Source of the DNA: Bacillota bacterium
GTDB lineage: Bacteria; Bacillota; Clostridia; Lachnospirales; Bianqueaceae
Direction of reading: 5' to 3'
Assembly: GCA_017442535.1 (NCBI GenBank)
Contig: JAFRZL010000023.1
Location: forward strand, 1 to 35,088
DNA: 35,088 nucleotides
The notes beneath the pieces are model-generated. The model had not been told where the DNA came from and did no database searches. It worked only from the letters and a program-made list of their open reading frames with translations. The stretch's first letter is position 1; every line of letters begins with the position of its first letter. This document shows positions 16,926 to 26,293 of the stretch, one piece after another. The position numbers were made by a program, and so were the translations under genes.

Positions 16926-16968
16926 AAACAAAAAACCAACGGCGCAGCCATGATAGCTGTGCCGCTGG
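16926..16968 (-). terminator. Intrinsic terminator of groES-groEL
   Basis: A 13-position stem with one mismatch (16968-16956 with 16948-16936) and a seven-base loop, followed on the - strand by six T. It lies about 65 bases after the groEL stop codon. Confidence 0.88.
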
Positions 16969-17031
16969 ATTAGTCAGTTTGTTATCTTGATAAAAAAGCT
17001 CTCTAAGTAAGAATCTGTGTCATGCTGACTC

Positions 17032-18672
<1,641 letters not shown>

Positions 18673-18679
18673 CTATCGG

Positions 18680-18967
18680 TTAATCTACTACAATGGCCAA
18701 AATATCGCTCTGCTTGACCACGATATACTCTTCACTGTCCAGCTTGACATTGGTGCCGGCATACTTGGAGTAAATCACTTTGTCGCCGGGCTTGACCTGC
18801 ATCACGACTTCCTTGCCGTCCACCATTCCACCGGGGCCGACAGCGATTACCTCAGCCTCCTGGGGCTTCTCCTGGGACTGCGTGGTCAGGATGATGCCAC
18901 CCTTTGTTGTCTCCATTGCTTCCAGCTGCTTGACGACGACCTTGTCACCCAAAGGTACTAATTTCAT
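18680..18967 (-). CDS. groES: Co-chaperonin GroES (Hsp10)
   Basis: The 95-residue protein has the family pattern: MKLVPLGDKVVVKQLEAMETT at the start, the mobile loop (TTKGGIILTTQSQEKPQEA), VIAVGPG, and a C-terminal YIVVKQSDILAIV. It caps the GroEL ring. The ATG is preceded by aaggaggg. It is the first gene of the operon; the start codon lies about 55 bases downstream of CIRCE. Confidence 0.97.
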   Translation of the reverse strand: MKLVPLGDKVVVKQLEAMETTKGGIILTTQSQEKPQEAEVIAVGPGGMVDGKEVVMQVKPGDKVIYSKYAGTNVKLDSEEYIVVKQSDILAIVVD

Positions 18968-19021
18968 CAGAATACCCTCCTTAAAAGTTATTATGGCGTT
19001 ACGCCTTATTTCTTAGGTCTG

Positions 19022-19048
19022 TTAGCACTCTTTGCCTATGAGTGCTAA
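19022..19048. promoter_or_regulatory. CIRCE operator (HrcA repressor site)
   Basis: A perfect match to TTAGCACTC-N9-GAGTGCTAA (arms 19022-19030 and 19040-19048) upstream of groES. HrcA binds this inverted repeat and releases it when GroEL is busy with unfolded protein. hrcA itself is not in the window. The core promoter boxes upstream are not clear by eye. Confidence 0.97.
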
Positions 19049-19142
19049 CAGCCTATAGTTTAACGCATTCAGATGCTATATACAACCTTGATTTTCGGCT
19101 GTTTATGGCTATTTGCCGGCAAATTCTGTCTGTATATACCCG

Positions 19143-20405
19143 TTATCTCTCCATATCAACGTATTTCGAGTTTTTTTGAAGCTTTGCGCGATATTCCGTG
19201 CCTCTCGCAAGAGCCTTGTGTCCCACCAGCGAAGCATGATACAGGTCCGTCCACCTGACTTCATGCTTCCACAGAGCAAGGCCTTCCGGTGTGAGCAGCG
19301 CCTCATCGGCAGCCGGATTCACCATGACCGGCAAGTTGGATCCGGCCTTGATATCTGCGAGGATTCCTGCGCCTGCATCGCTCATGCCGAGCACCCGCAG
19401 ATAAGGCGGAGCCGGCCAGCCGCATGTTTCGCGCAAATCCGTGGTGATCCCGAGCATCAGATTCATCAGGACGCGGCGGATCCTGGCGGCAGGATAGCGC
19501 TTGCACTGCACCCGCTGTACGATTTCTTCCACGCTGCCGTAGAGTGTGGCCTGCTCCAGGATCCGGTTCTCCAGTCCCTCCCCCGTCTCAGGGATCCGTT
19601 CCCAGTCCCCCTCGGCCATCATCGCGAGTGAAGCATACAGCAGATGGGTGTAAAAATCCTCTGCCGGGCAGGTCATCCCGCAGGCATGAGCCTCGGCCAG
19701 AACCCGGGCGGAAGCTTCCGGCAGATCGAGCCGGTCAAGCTCTTCGGGCGTCCAGCCGCTTTGCCGCAGGGAGCTGCGGATGGCAGCCGCGGAAGCGTAG
19801 CCGTCCCTCTCCGCACTCAGTTCGTCATGGGAAGCGCCCACTCTGCGCACCGGAATGATCTCGATATCACGCCTTCCGAGCCTGTTCAGCGCACTGATAT
19901 ACTCCACGGCGAGAATATCATTGGAGGACCGAAGGATCGCAGCCGCACGCGGGCCAAGCTCGTTCGCGACAGCTGCCTCGCGCGCCCGCGCAAAGCTCTC
20001 GCCGCGACCGAGTCCCTCCCTCAGACGCTCCCGGAAAGAAGCGGACTCCTGCTGCAGGCAATCGGCTACCTCGGCCAGCGCCTGCGCGTCACCGCATTCC
20101 GAGCCGAAGGAGATCGCATCCACCCCGGCCTCGGCAAGCAGCCTCACACCGGCCTCGGCAAAGCTCTTCGCCCCGCTCATGGCATAGATCGTCGGGAGCT
20201 CCAGTACCAGATCAACACCGCCGCGGACTGCCATCCCGGCTCTGAAATGCTTATCCACCAGGGCGGGCTCACCACGCTGCACGAAATTGCCGCTCATGAC
20301 GGCGACAATGCCCTCGGTACCGCCAAGGCGCCGCGCCTCACGCAGCTGATACGCATGTCCCCGGTGAAAAGGATGATATTCAGCAATAATCCCCACGGTT
20401 CTCAA
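19143..20405 (-). CDS. tmcAL: tRNA(Met) cytidine acetate ligase (YlbM/TmcAL)
   Basis: The 420-residue product opens with the family signature GIIAEYHPFHRGHAYQL, a nucleotidyltransferase HIGH-like site, followed by VAVMSGNFVQRGEPALVDK and LVLELPT. TmcAL uses ATP and acetate to make N4-acetylcytidine at the wobble position of elongator tRNA-Met, which keeps AUG reading accurate. Length is typical. The start is a TTG (20405-20403) fixed by gggaggt eight bases upstream and by homology of the first residues. It follows the foldase gene after a terminator, and the groES control region begins right after its stop. Confidence 0.94.
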   Translation of the reverse strand: MRTVGIIAEYHPFHRGHAYQLREARRLGGTEGIVAVMSGNFVQRGEPALVDKHFRAGMAVRGGVDLVLELPTIYAMSGAKSFAEAGVRLLAEAGVDAISFGSECGDAQALAEVADCLQQESASFRERLREGLGRGESFARAREAAVANELGPRAAAILRSSNDILAVEYISALNRLGRRDIEIIPVRRVGASHDELSAERDGYASAAAIRSSLRQSGWTPEELDRLDLPEASARVLAEAHACGMTCPAEDFYTHLLYASLAMMAEGDWERIPETGEGLENRILEQATLYGSVEEIVQRVQCKRYPAARIRRVLMNLMLGITTDLRETCGWPAPPYLRVLGMSDAGAGILADIKAGSNLPVMVNPAADEALLTPEGLALWKHEVRWTDLYHASLVGHKALARGTEYRAKLQKNSKYVDMER

Positions 20406-20476
20406 TCCGGTCCACCTCCCTCCGAAGGCCCTGCGGAGACGGATCTCTCACGCCCCCGCGGCCAGCTTCCTGACAG

Positions 20477-20507
20477 TAATAAAGCCGCCGGGAACCCCCG
20501 GCGGCTT
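20477..20507 (-). terminator. Intrinsic terminator after the foldase gene
   Basis: An 11-bp stem (20507-20497 with 20492-20482) with a four-base loop, GC-rich, followed by a short T-rich tail on the - strand. It separates the foldase from tmcAL. Confidence 0.82.
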
Positions 20508-20521
20508 CCTTTCGCAGATGA

Positions 20522-22045
20522 TCAGAACGGTTCAGACCTCATCCACAGCCCCACTACGCCGCGAGTTACCGTATACTGGTCTTTCAGCTGCTCAAAGAGC
20601 TTGTTGAAATCGTCGGAGCGCAGCGCGGATTCCACCTGCACCTTCCAGTACTCGCGGTCCAGTCCTACAAAGTAGACCACGTGGTAGCCGCCGCTGGACT
20701 CAAGAACCGCGGTATCTCCGGGCTTACGCTCGGCGTCAAAGATCCAGGCGCTGATATCATCAGAACCCTTGGCCAGTTCCTTCTGCAGACCGCCCTCGTA
20801 GTCAAGCGCGGAATTAGCATCGGCAAGCGCCGCAAAACTTTCTTCGGTCGCGGCTCCGGCCTTCCACTCGGCCAGCAGGCTCTCGGCCTTCTCTTTGGCC
20901 TTCTTCATGTCTTCTTCTTTGGAAGTATCTTCCACCGAAAGGAAGATCTGACGGATGTTGGCGGACTGATAGTCGAAACGATGCTGCGTCTGCACCAGAT
21001 ACACCGCATAGTAGCCGTTACCGTTCGACTTGGTGATGACGGTCATATCTCCGGCCTTGCGGCTCTCGTCAACGGCCCAGTTATACATCGCCTCATCCAT
21101 GCTCTTCAAACTTGCAAGAGAAGCATTCTCGTGCAGGGTCGTATCCGTAACTTCATCCTTTTTCTCGGTAGCGCGTTCCTTAAGCTCCAGAACGGCACGC
21201 TTGGAATACTCTTCCTCATCGGCAATGCCTTCCATGAACTTGTCAGCCTCTTCCTTGGCCTGCTCCAGCGTCTTGCCGGCATTGGAAGCGGTCGCGTCCA
21301 CCTTGTCAAAGCTCAGATAACGGATGTCCACATAGGTGTATGTTTCCTTGACGGAGTCCTTGTAATAAGCTTCCAGATCCTCATCGGTATAAGTCGGCTT
21401 GTCACGCAGCACCGCCTCGTATTCATTCGCGAGCTGCAGATCCGTCAGAATGCCGCGGATCACATTCTCGTTCATGCCCAGGCCGTAAGCCTTGGTCAGA
21501 TAACGGTCAACCGTCAGATTCTGATTCTTGGCATATGTCTTAAGGTTGGTGATCTGAGCCTCCACCTTGGTCACGCCCTCGGGAGAAAGCTGATAGCCCG
21601 CACCCTTGGCCGCCTGTTTAAGCGTCTTGACGCTCTGGATATAGGAAGTCGCCGTACCGACAAAATAGTCGGACCAGCTCTGGCTGTCGGAATACTTCTG
21701 ACGCCTTAATGATTTGGTCGTGTCAAAAGGCATATAGGATCCGCCGAAATACTGATAATACGTATTATATGTATTCATTACCTGATCCGTATAATAGTAA
21801 TTGAATTCCGCCGTACTGACCTTTTCATCGCCGACCTGCAGCGCGGTAACCCAGCGTCTGGTAAATCCTGCGTTAAAGAATACCAGCACAGCGATGATCA
21901 GCACTGCCACTACAGCCGCTACCGAGCCCCAGATCGCACGCTTGGTGCTGGGCTTGATTTTGGAATTCTGCATCTTCTGCAGCTGCTTCTTACGCTTCTG
22001 CGCCAGCTCTCTGCGCGCCCCGTACTTATCCTGTTCCTTCTTCAT
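20522..22045 (-). CDS. Membrane-anchored parvulin-type peptidyl-prolyl isomerase (PrsA/SurA-like)
   Basis: About 507 residues from ATG at 22045 (a frame 24 codons longer runs back into the upstream hairpin and is rejected). A basic cytoplasmic head of 36 residues (KKEQDKYGARRELAQKRKK) is followed by one TM helix (about 37-58) and an extracytoplasmic part. The latter has a SurA-N-like helical region (about 70-235) and two PpiC-like segments (about 238-352, degenerate, and 361-463, with ANIRQIFL and GGYHVVYFVG). Such proteins help exported proteins fold at the membrane surface. Unlike Bacillus PrsA it is anchored by an N-terminal helix and not a lipid. It lies directly downstream of the motor-like operon. 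The isomerase activity is inferred from fold. Confidence 0.84.
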   Translation of the reverse strand: MKKEQDKYGARRELAQKRKKQLQKMQNSKIKPSTKRAIWGSVAAVVAVLIIAVLVFFNAGFTRRWVTALQVGDEKVSTAEFNYYYTDQVMNTYNTYYQYFGGSYMPFDTTKSLRRQKYSDSQSWSDYFVGTATSYIQSVKTLKQAAKGAGYQLSPEGVTKVEAQITNLKTYAKNQNLTVDRYLTKAYGLGMNENVIRGILTDLQLANEYEAVLRDKPTYTDEDLEAYYKDSVKETYTYVDIRYLSFDKVDATASNAGKTLEQAKEEADKFMEGIADEEEYSKRAVLELKERATEKKDEVTDTTLHENASLASLKSMDEAMYNWAVDESRKAGDMTVITKSNGNGYYAVYLVQTQHRFDYQSANIRQIFLSVEDTSKEEDMKKAKEKAESLLAEWKAGAATEESFAALADANSALDYEGGLQKELAKGSDDISAWIFDAERKPGDTAVLESSGGYHVVYFVGLDREYWKVQVESALRSDDFNKLFEQLKDQYTVTRGVVGLWMRSEPF

Positions 22046-22071
22046 TCTCTCCACCTTCTCAGGCCTTTCAG

Positions 22072-22104
22072 AAAAAAATCTTGGCCGCCGCGAACGGCAG
22101 CCAA
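22072..22104 (-). terminator. Hairpin with T-tract between the motor-like operon and the foldase gene
   Basis: A 10-bp stem (22104-22095 with 22090-22081) with a ttcg loop (on the - strand) followed closely by seven T. By shape it is a terminator for the upstream operon. A promoter at 22108-22136 would start transcription at the base of this hairpin, so it may also act as a 5'-leader element of the foldase mRNA. Confidence 0.8.
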
Positions 22105-22107
22105 TCA

Positions 22108-22136
22108 AGAATATCACAAAATGTCGGGAAAATCAA
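22108..22136 (-). promoter_or_regulatory. Possible promoter of the foldase gene
   Basis: On the - strand: -35 TTGATT (22136-22131), 17-base spacer, -10 TATTCT (22113-22108). It is weaker than the other promoters and is followed at once by the hairpin at 22104. Confidence 0.5.
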
Positions 22137-22225
22137 GGCTTTATCCCGGATTCCTGCCAAAAAAAGCAGAATTCAAATCTTGTTCACATCTTTAGAACGG
22201 TGCAGACCGCGTATGTGCGTTCGAT

Positions 22226-22711
22226 CTACTCCTGCACCGGCACCAGCGTGATTTTGAGCTCCTCAAAGACTTTGAGCACCCATTCGTGGGTCGCCAGGAT
22301 CGACTGGTCTTCGTGCAGCTCAAAGGTCCGGTCATCCGCATAGAGCTTCTCTACCATCGCCTTGAGCGCTTCGGGTGTATCGCAGGCTTCGCCGTTCACC
22401 GTGACCTTATCCTGCTTGATGGTCACATTGACCACGCCGGTCGTCTGCTCGGGCACACTGGTCTCCGTCATGCTCTCGATGATGGACTGGGCATTCTGGC
22501 TCTCGGACGTCTCTTCGGCCTGACTGACCGTGCCTGTCCCGGAGGCGTCGCCCGTCCCCCGGCCTCCGTCAAAAAGGCCGAAACCTCCATTGCTTCCGAA
22601 CAGCAGCAGCGCTACCGCAACAATCGCGGCTGTCGCGCCGCCGACCTTGCCTCCGTTGGATTTCTTGCGCTCAGTAGTTCTCTGGGTTTCGTTGGTATTC
22701 TTCTCTGCCAC
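22226..22711 (-). CDS. Membrane-anchored protein with ExbD-like extracytoplasmic domain
   Basis: A 161-residue protein starting with GTG at 22711. The ribosome site (gggagga) lies in the last codons of the upstream gene, three bases away. A basic N-terminus (RTTERKKSNGGK) is followed by a TM helix (about 25-39), a Gly/Ser/Thr/Glu-rich linker (40-92) and a small alpha/beta domain (93-160). That domain has the ExbD/TolR periplasmic pattern: a strand V.VTIKQDKVTVNGE, a helix after PEALKAMVEKL, a strand, and a final helix-strand HEWVLKVFEELKITLVPV. The TM helix lacks the Asp of true ExbD. It probably supplies the outer part of the complex encoded by this operon (inferred). Confidence 0.7.
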   Translation of the reverse strand: MAEKNTNETQRTTERKKSNGGKVGGATAAIVAVALLLFGSNGGFGLFDGGRGTGDASGTGTVSQAEETSESQNAQSIIESMTETSVPEQTTGVVNVTIKQDKVTVNGEACDTPEALKAMVEKLYADDRTFELHEDQSILATHEWVLKVFEELKITLVPVQE

Positions 22712-22714
22712 GGC

Positions 22715-23311
22715 TTATTCCTCCCGTATCAATTTATAGAAGACGACTCTGTGAATCGCCTGCTGACGCACGAATTCATTGTGCACCGCCTCAAATTCCT
22801 CCGTAAAAATCTCCTGAGGCCGGCACGTAAAGACGATAAAGACCGGCTGATGATCCGTCCCACGCACGATATCCGCAATCAGGGATGCAAGTCTGGTCCG
22901 GATATACTGGAGCCTCTCCATCCCCATGGGCAGCCTTGTCGTCTCGCCCGTGGACTCATTATGGAGGACGAGCACATGCAGATCCTCCTCGTTCACATGG
23001 CTGACCGACAGGATCACCGCTTCACGGTTATACAGATCCATGCTGCTCTTCTGTTCTTCCAGCAGACGGATCTGCTCCTCCATCTCCCGGATCCGTCCCT
23101 CGTAGGCCTCCATCTGCGACCGGTCATCGGCTGCCTGTTCCTGTAGCTCCGAGATCTGCCGCGACAGCTCGGCCTCTCTGGCCTCGGCACTCCGCTGCAA
23201 CTTGTTTTCGTTCTGCATATTGGTGAGCATCACGATAAAAAGGATGGAAAAAAGCACGTCCAACAGCGGCGTCAGATTGATCTCATCCGCAAAATGCCAG
23301 GGCTTTTTCAT
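22715..23311 (-). CDS. ExbD/TolR/MotB-like protein with Asp-bearing TM helix and coiled coil
   Basis: 198 residues. After a short head comes one TM helix (about 12-31) of the form INLTPLLDVLFSILFIVML; the Pro-Leu-Leu-Asp pattern with D18 matches the proton-carrying Asp of ExbD, TolR and MotB. A strongly charged coiled coil (about 35-93, Glu/Arg/Gln rich) leads to an alpha/beta domain (about 95-198) that does not look like the OmpA-type domain of MotB. In known stators two copies of this helix sit inside a pentamer of ExbB/MotA. It overlaps the ExbB-like gene by four bases and is followed after three bases by the third gene, so all three are translated together. The function is unknown. Confidence 0.8.
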   Translation of the reverse strand: MKKPWHFADEINLTPLLDVLFSILFIVMLTNMQNENKLQRSAEAREAELSRQISELQEQAADDRSQMEAYEGRIREMEEQIRLLEEQKSSMDLYNREAVILSVSHVNEEDLHVLVLHNESTGETTRLPMGMERLQYIRTRLASLIADIVRGTDHQPVFIVFTCRPQEIFTEEFEAVHNEFVRQQAIHRVVFYKLIREE

Positions 23312-23865
23312 GGAGCTGCTCCTTCATGCCGGGCATCGTCGGTTTCGACCTGATAGCTCTTCTCAAAGCGCTCGATATTCTCCTCCACGGCATTGATCAG
23401 CCAGGCGGAGAGCCCGATATCCAGCACTTTGAAAACTACCGCGTAAATAATGCCGAGTACGGTGGAAGACAATGCGAATTCGACTCCCTGGTAGATATCG
23501 CGGCCCTCGTTCATCGCGATATACAGGCCCGCGACCGTCCCGAGGATGCCCAGAAGCGTAAAGAGCTGGATAATCAAGGAAAATGCCCTGTACCAGCTGC
23601 TGCTGCGCTGGTACCGCTCCAGGAACGGGTTGTATTCCTCATACCATTTCTTGTCCAGCCGGGTCTCATAGACCCCGACCGTCTGCCCCGGCGCAGGCTT
23701 GCTGGCCCCGGTTTTCCGGATCTGAGGACGGTTCAGGGCTTCGATCTCGCGCTTGCGCCAGAACATCTGCAGCCCTGTATAGACCAGGATTCCCGCCTCG
23801 ATCACCGCCAGGGCATGGATCAGCCCGTTAAGGTGATTTGCAAGAAAAGAACATAATCCTAACAT
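23308..23865 (-). CDS. ExbB/TolQ/MotA-like proton channel subunit
   Basis: 185 residues with three TM helices (about 9-35, 93-118, 127-157) and a cytoplasmic loop between the first and second, the topology of ExbB/TolQ. The second and third helices have the family signature: FTLLGILGTVAGLYIAM with T110, then VEFALSSTVLGIIYAVVF with T135; these Thr residues line the ion path in ExbB. The tail is short and acidic, so it lacks the long cytoplasmic tail of ZorA. The ATG follows gaggag. An aldo/keto reductase gene ends 53 bases upstream and no promoter is seen in that gap. It forms an overlapping operon with the Asp-helix protein and the ExbD-domain protein. Confidence 0.84.
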   Translation of the reverse strand: MLGLCSFLANHLNGLIHALAVIEAGILVYTGLQMFWRKREIEALNRPQIRKTGASKPAPGQTVGVYETRLDKKWYEEYNPFLERYQRSSSWYRAFSLIIQLFTLLGILGTVAGLYIAMNEGRDIYQGVEFALSSTVLGIIYAVVFKVLDIGLSAWLINAVEENIERFEKSYQVETDDARHEGAAP

Positions 23866-23918
23866 ACAGCCTCACTCCTCTGCCATAATCTCCCACCGTA
23901 CCGGCCGCAGCCTACGGC

Positions 23919-24770
23919 TTAGAACGGAATATAATCAGGATCGCGCGGAGGCACCAGATCCCACTTAAGCGCGCCGATCATCTTGACATCTTCCGGATCC
24001 AGCTCGAAATCAAAGACCTTGGTGTTCTCAAAGATGCGGCTGGGAGTGACGGACTTGGGCAGCGGGTTGAAGCCCATCTGCAGACTCCAGCGGATGCAGA
24101 TCTGGGCGATCGTCCGGCCATACTTGGCGGCGAGCTCCTGCATCTCGGGCACCTGCATGATCGAGCCGGTTCCCAGCGGGCTGTAGGCCTGCAGCAAAAT
24201 GCCGCGCGCACGGCAGTAACGGACCAGCATGTCCTGGGTCAGGCCCGGGCAGAGCTTGATCTGATTGACCATGGGGCCGATCTTGGCGGTCTTGTACAGC
24301 TCGTCCAGATGGTGGGGCCAGAAATTGCTGACGCCGATCGAACGGATATAGCCTGCCTCATACAGCTCCTCAAACGCCTTCCAGGTGCCGGCGTTCGCCT
24401 CCTGCCAGATCTCGCGGGTGCGGGTGGGGTTGGGCCAGTGGATCAGATACAGATCCAGATAATCCAGTCCCAGTGCCTTCATGGACTTCTTGAAAGCCTC
24501 CATGGTCTCGTTATACCCGTGGCAGTTATTGTGCAGCTTGGTCGTGATGAAAAGCTCTTCACGCGGCACGCCGCAGCCCTTGATCGCACGTCCGACACTC
24601 TCTTCATTGCCGTAAGCCGCCGCTGTATCGATGTGGCGGTAGCCCGCCTCGACCGCTGCCAGCACGGACTTCTCAGCCACTTCGCCGTCGGGCGTCTGCC
24701 AGGTGCCGAAACCCACGCAGGGAATCTTCACTCCGTTATAGAGTGTAAAGCAATCTGTTAATGATTTCAT
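23919..24770 (-). CDS. Aldo/keto reductase (2,5-diketo-gluconate reductase type)
   Basis: 283 residues, usual AKR length. The catalytic tetrad is present: D48 and Y53 (HIDTAAAYGNE), K78 (FITTKLH) and H111 (YLIHWPNP). NADPH-site residues follow (SIGVSNFWPHHL, LQAYSPLG, PKSVTPSRI). It reduces aldehydes or ketones with NADPH in the cytoplasm; the substrate is not known. It has its own promoter, divergent from the GH28 gene; sugar-derived carbonyls are one possible link. The ATG follows aaggggg. The motor-like operon begins 53 bases downstream and may be read through from here. Confidence 0.93.
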   Translation of the reverse strand: MKSLTDCFTLYNGVKIPCVGFGTWQTPDGEVAEKSVLAAVEAGYRHIDTAAAYGNEESVGRAIKGCGVPREELFITTKLHNNCHGYNETMEAFKKSMKALGLDYLDLYLIHWPNPTRTREIWQEANAGTWKAFEELYEAGYIRSIGVSNFWPHHLDELYKTAKIGPMVNQIKLCPGLTQDMLVRYCRARGILLQAYSPLGTGSIMQVPEMQELAAKYGRTIAQICIRWSLQMGFNPLPKSVTPSRIFENTKVFDFELDPEDVKMIGALKWDLVPPRDPDYIPF

Positions 24771-24810
24771 TGATGATACCCCCTTCTGTATTGATCATAC
24801 CTCAGCTTAT

Positions 24811-24838
24811 AGTATAACAGATTTTCCCTGATTGTCAA
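24811..24838 (-). promoter_or_regulatory. Promoter of the aldo/keto reductase gene
   Basis: On the - strand: -35 TTGACA (24838-24833), 16-base spacer, -10 TATACT (24816-24811). It diverges from the GH28 promoter 30 bases away. Confidence 0.8.
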
Positions 24839-24867
24839 AGGAAAAATCATCCGATTCGGTCCATTTC

Positions 24868-24896
24868 TTGACACGGCCCGCGGACTATGGTAGACT
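24868..24896 (+). promoter_or_regulatory. Promoter of the GH28 gene
   Basis: -35 TTGACA (24868-24873), 17-base spacer, -10 TAGACT (24891-24896), leader of about 32 bases to the ATG at 24935. Confidence 0.82.
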
Positions 24897-24934
24897 ATTC
24901 TCAGAAAAGATCATCTGAAAGGGAGGTCTGTATC

Positions 24935-26218
24935 ATGAGTGAATTAACTGCATACGCGGACGGGCTCACACTCTGCACCCAGGTCCTGCAGACTGCCATC
25001 GACGCTGTCCCCGAGGGCGGACGTTTTGTTCTGCCGGCCGGGCGGTATCTGACCGGTTCGCTGTTTCTGCATGCTCATATGACATTCGAACTGGCAGAGG
25101 GTTCCGTTCTGCTGGGTTCCAAAGAGCTTGCCGACTATCCGCATTATTATAAACCGGGCGAAGAGTACGATCCCGAGGCGCGTCCCTCGGCCCTTATAAA
25201 CGCCTATGACGCGGATGATCTCACGATCTGCGGCACCGGCACCATTGACGGCCAGGGCGAGATCTGGTGGGAGAAATTCTGGGGCAAGCCCGAGGAGAAC
25301 CGTAAGGGCGGCATGCTGGGCCGCTATCCCGCGAATCTGCGCTGGGCCGTCGACGGCGACTGCCTCCGCCCCAAAAACATGCTGCTCGAGAACTGCCATG
25401 GCGTAACACTCCGCGATTTTCACAGTGAACGGTCCGCCACCTGGAACATTCATCTGCGCTTCTGCAGCGAGATCCTGGTCGAGAATATCACGATTGCCCG
25501 CAACACCGGCCCTTCGACCGACGGGATCGATTTGGATTCCTGCGAAAATGCGGTGGTGCGCGGATGCCACATCAGCTGCCGTGACGACGCGATCTGCCTG
25601 AAGGCGGGACGGGATGCCGAAGGCCTTAAGCTGAACCGTCCCTGCCAGAATGTCGAGGTCTATGACTGCCATCTGACCGCCCCGAGCGAGGGCATCACCC
25701 TCGGCTCCGAGACTTCCGGAGGCATCCGTCATGTCCACATTCATGACTGCACCTTTGACGGCGCCTCTTTCGCTTTCCGCGTCAAGTCCGCCCGTACCCG
25801 CGGCGGCGTGCTGGAAGACATCCATGTAGAGAACTTAAAGATCCGCAATGTCCGCGAGCCCTTCAGCTTCCAGCTGAACTGGTTCCCGGCCTTCAGCTAC
25901 TGTAAGATCCCGGATGACTACAAAGGTCCGATCCCGAAGCGGTGGCTGCGCATGTGCCAGTATGTCCCGCCCGAGATCGGTCTGCCCAAGCTGAAAGATG
26001 TCGTGATCGAGAATGTCACCGCCGTTGTGGATGACGGCTATACCAGCGAAAGGGTGCCCCTGATCTTCGCGCTCGATGCCGACCCGGCCCGGCCCATGGA
26101 AAACATTACATTCCGCCATATGGATCTGTCGAGCCGTACCTTCGGCGCCATTAACGGCATCGTGGGCATGCATCTCGATGATGTTACCATCAGCGCCGGA
26201 TACGCGGAGGAATCATAG
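24935..26218 (+). CDS. Glycoside hydrolase family 28 (polygalacturonase-like), cytoplasmic
   Basis: 427 residues from ATG at 24935, set by gggagg; a start 16 codons upstream lies in the promoter region. It has the right-handed beta-helix repeats and GH28 site residues: TDG with D196 (NTGPSTDGIDLDSC), the paired D217/D218 (CRDDAICLKAG), GSE (257-259) and RVK (282-284). The histidine of the fungal GHG motif is replaced (GITLGSETSGG), as remembered for many bacterial GH28 enzymes. GH28 enzymes cut galacturonic acid linkages in pectin or rhamnogalacturonan. There is no signal peptide, so it would act on small imported oligosaccharides (inferred). Start and end are normal. Confidence 0.92.
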   Translation: MSELTAYADGLTLCTQVLQTAIDAVPEGGRFVLPAGRYLTGSLFLHAHMTFELAEGSVLLGSKELADYPHYYKPGEEYDPEARPSALINAYDADDLTICGTGTIDGQGEIWWEKFWGKPEENRKGGMLGRYPANLRWAVDGDCLRPKNMLLENCHGVTLRDFHSERSATWNIHLRFCSEILVENITIARNTGPSTDGIDLDSCENAVVRGCHISCRDDAICLKAGRDAEGLKLNRPCQNVEVYDCHLTAPSEGITLGSETSGGIRHVHIHDCTFDGASFAFRVKSARTRGGVLEDIHVENLKIRNVREPFSFQLNWFPAFSYCKIPDDYKGPIPKRWLRMCQYVPPEIGLPKLKDVVIENVTAVVDDGYTSERVPLIFALDADPARPMENITFRHMDLSSRTFGAINGIVGMHLDDVTISAGYAEES

Positions 26219-26293
26219 TTCTCCGCTGCGCCCTTCAGCCGGCATCATTATAAAGCCCCGGATAATTGTTCCCAGGGCGGAAAGGATAAACTA

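Larger units (their letters stand above)
16627..17031. other. Intergenic region between RHS and groEL
   Basis: This 405-base AT-rich stretch holds the RHS promoter (16715-16743) and the groEL terminator (16926-16968). An open frame on the + strand (16712-16990) has no ribosome site and crosses both, so it is not called. Nothing else is seen. Confidence 0.6.

Noticed and set aside
16712..16990. A 92-codon frame on the + strand between RHS and groEL
   Set aside because: It runs through the RHS promoter and the groEL terminator and has no ribosome site.
19049..19090. Core promoter of groES upstream of CIRCE
   Set aside because: Candidate boxes (TTGTAT, TTAAAC, TATAGG) do not give a convincing pair at 16-18 bp, so only CIRCE is annotated.
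22226..23865. Zorya anti-phage system
   Set aside because: The ExbB-like protein lacks the long ZorA tail, the Asp-helix protein lacks an OmpA-type domain, and no ZorC, ZorD or ZorE-like gene is adjacent.
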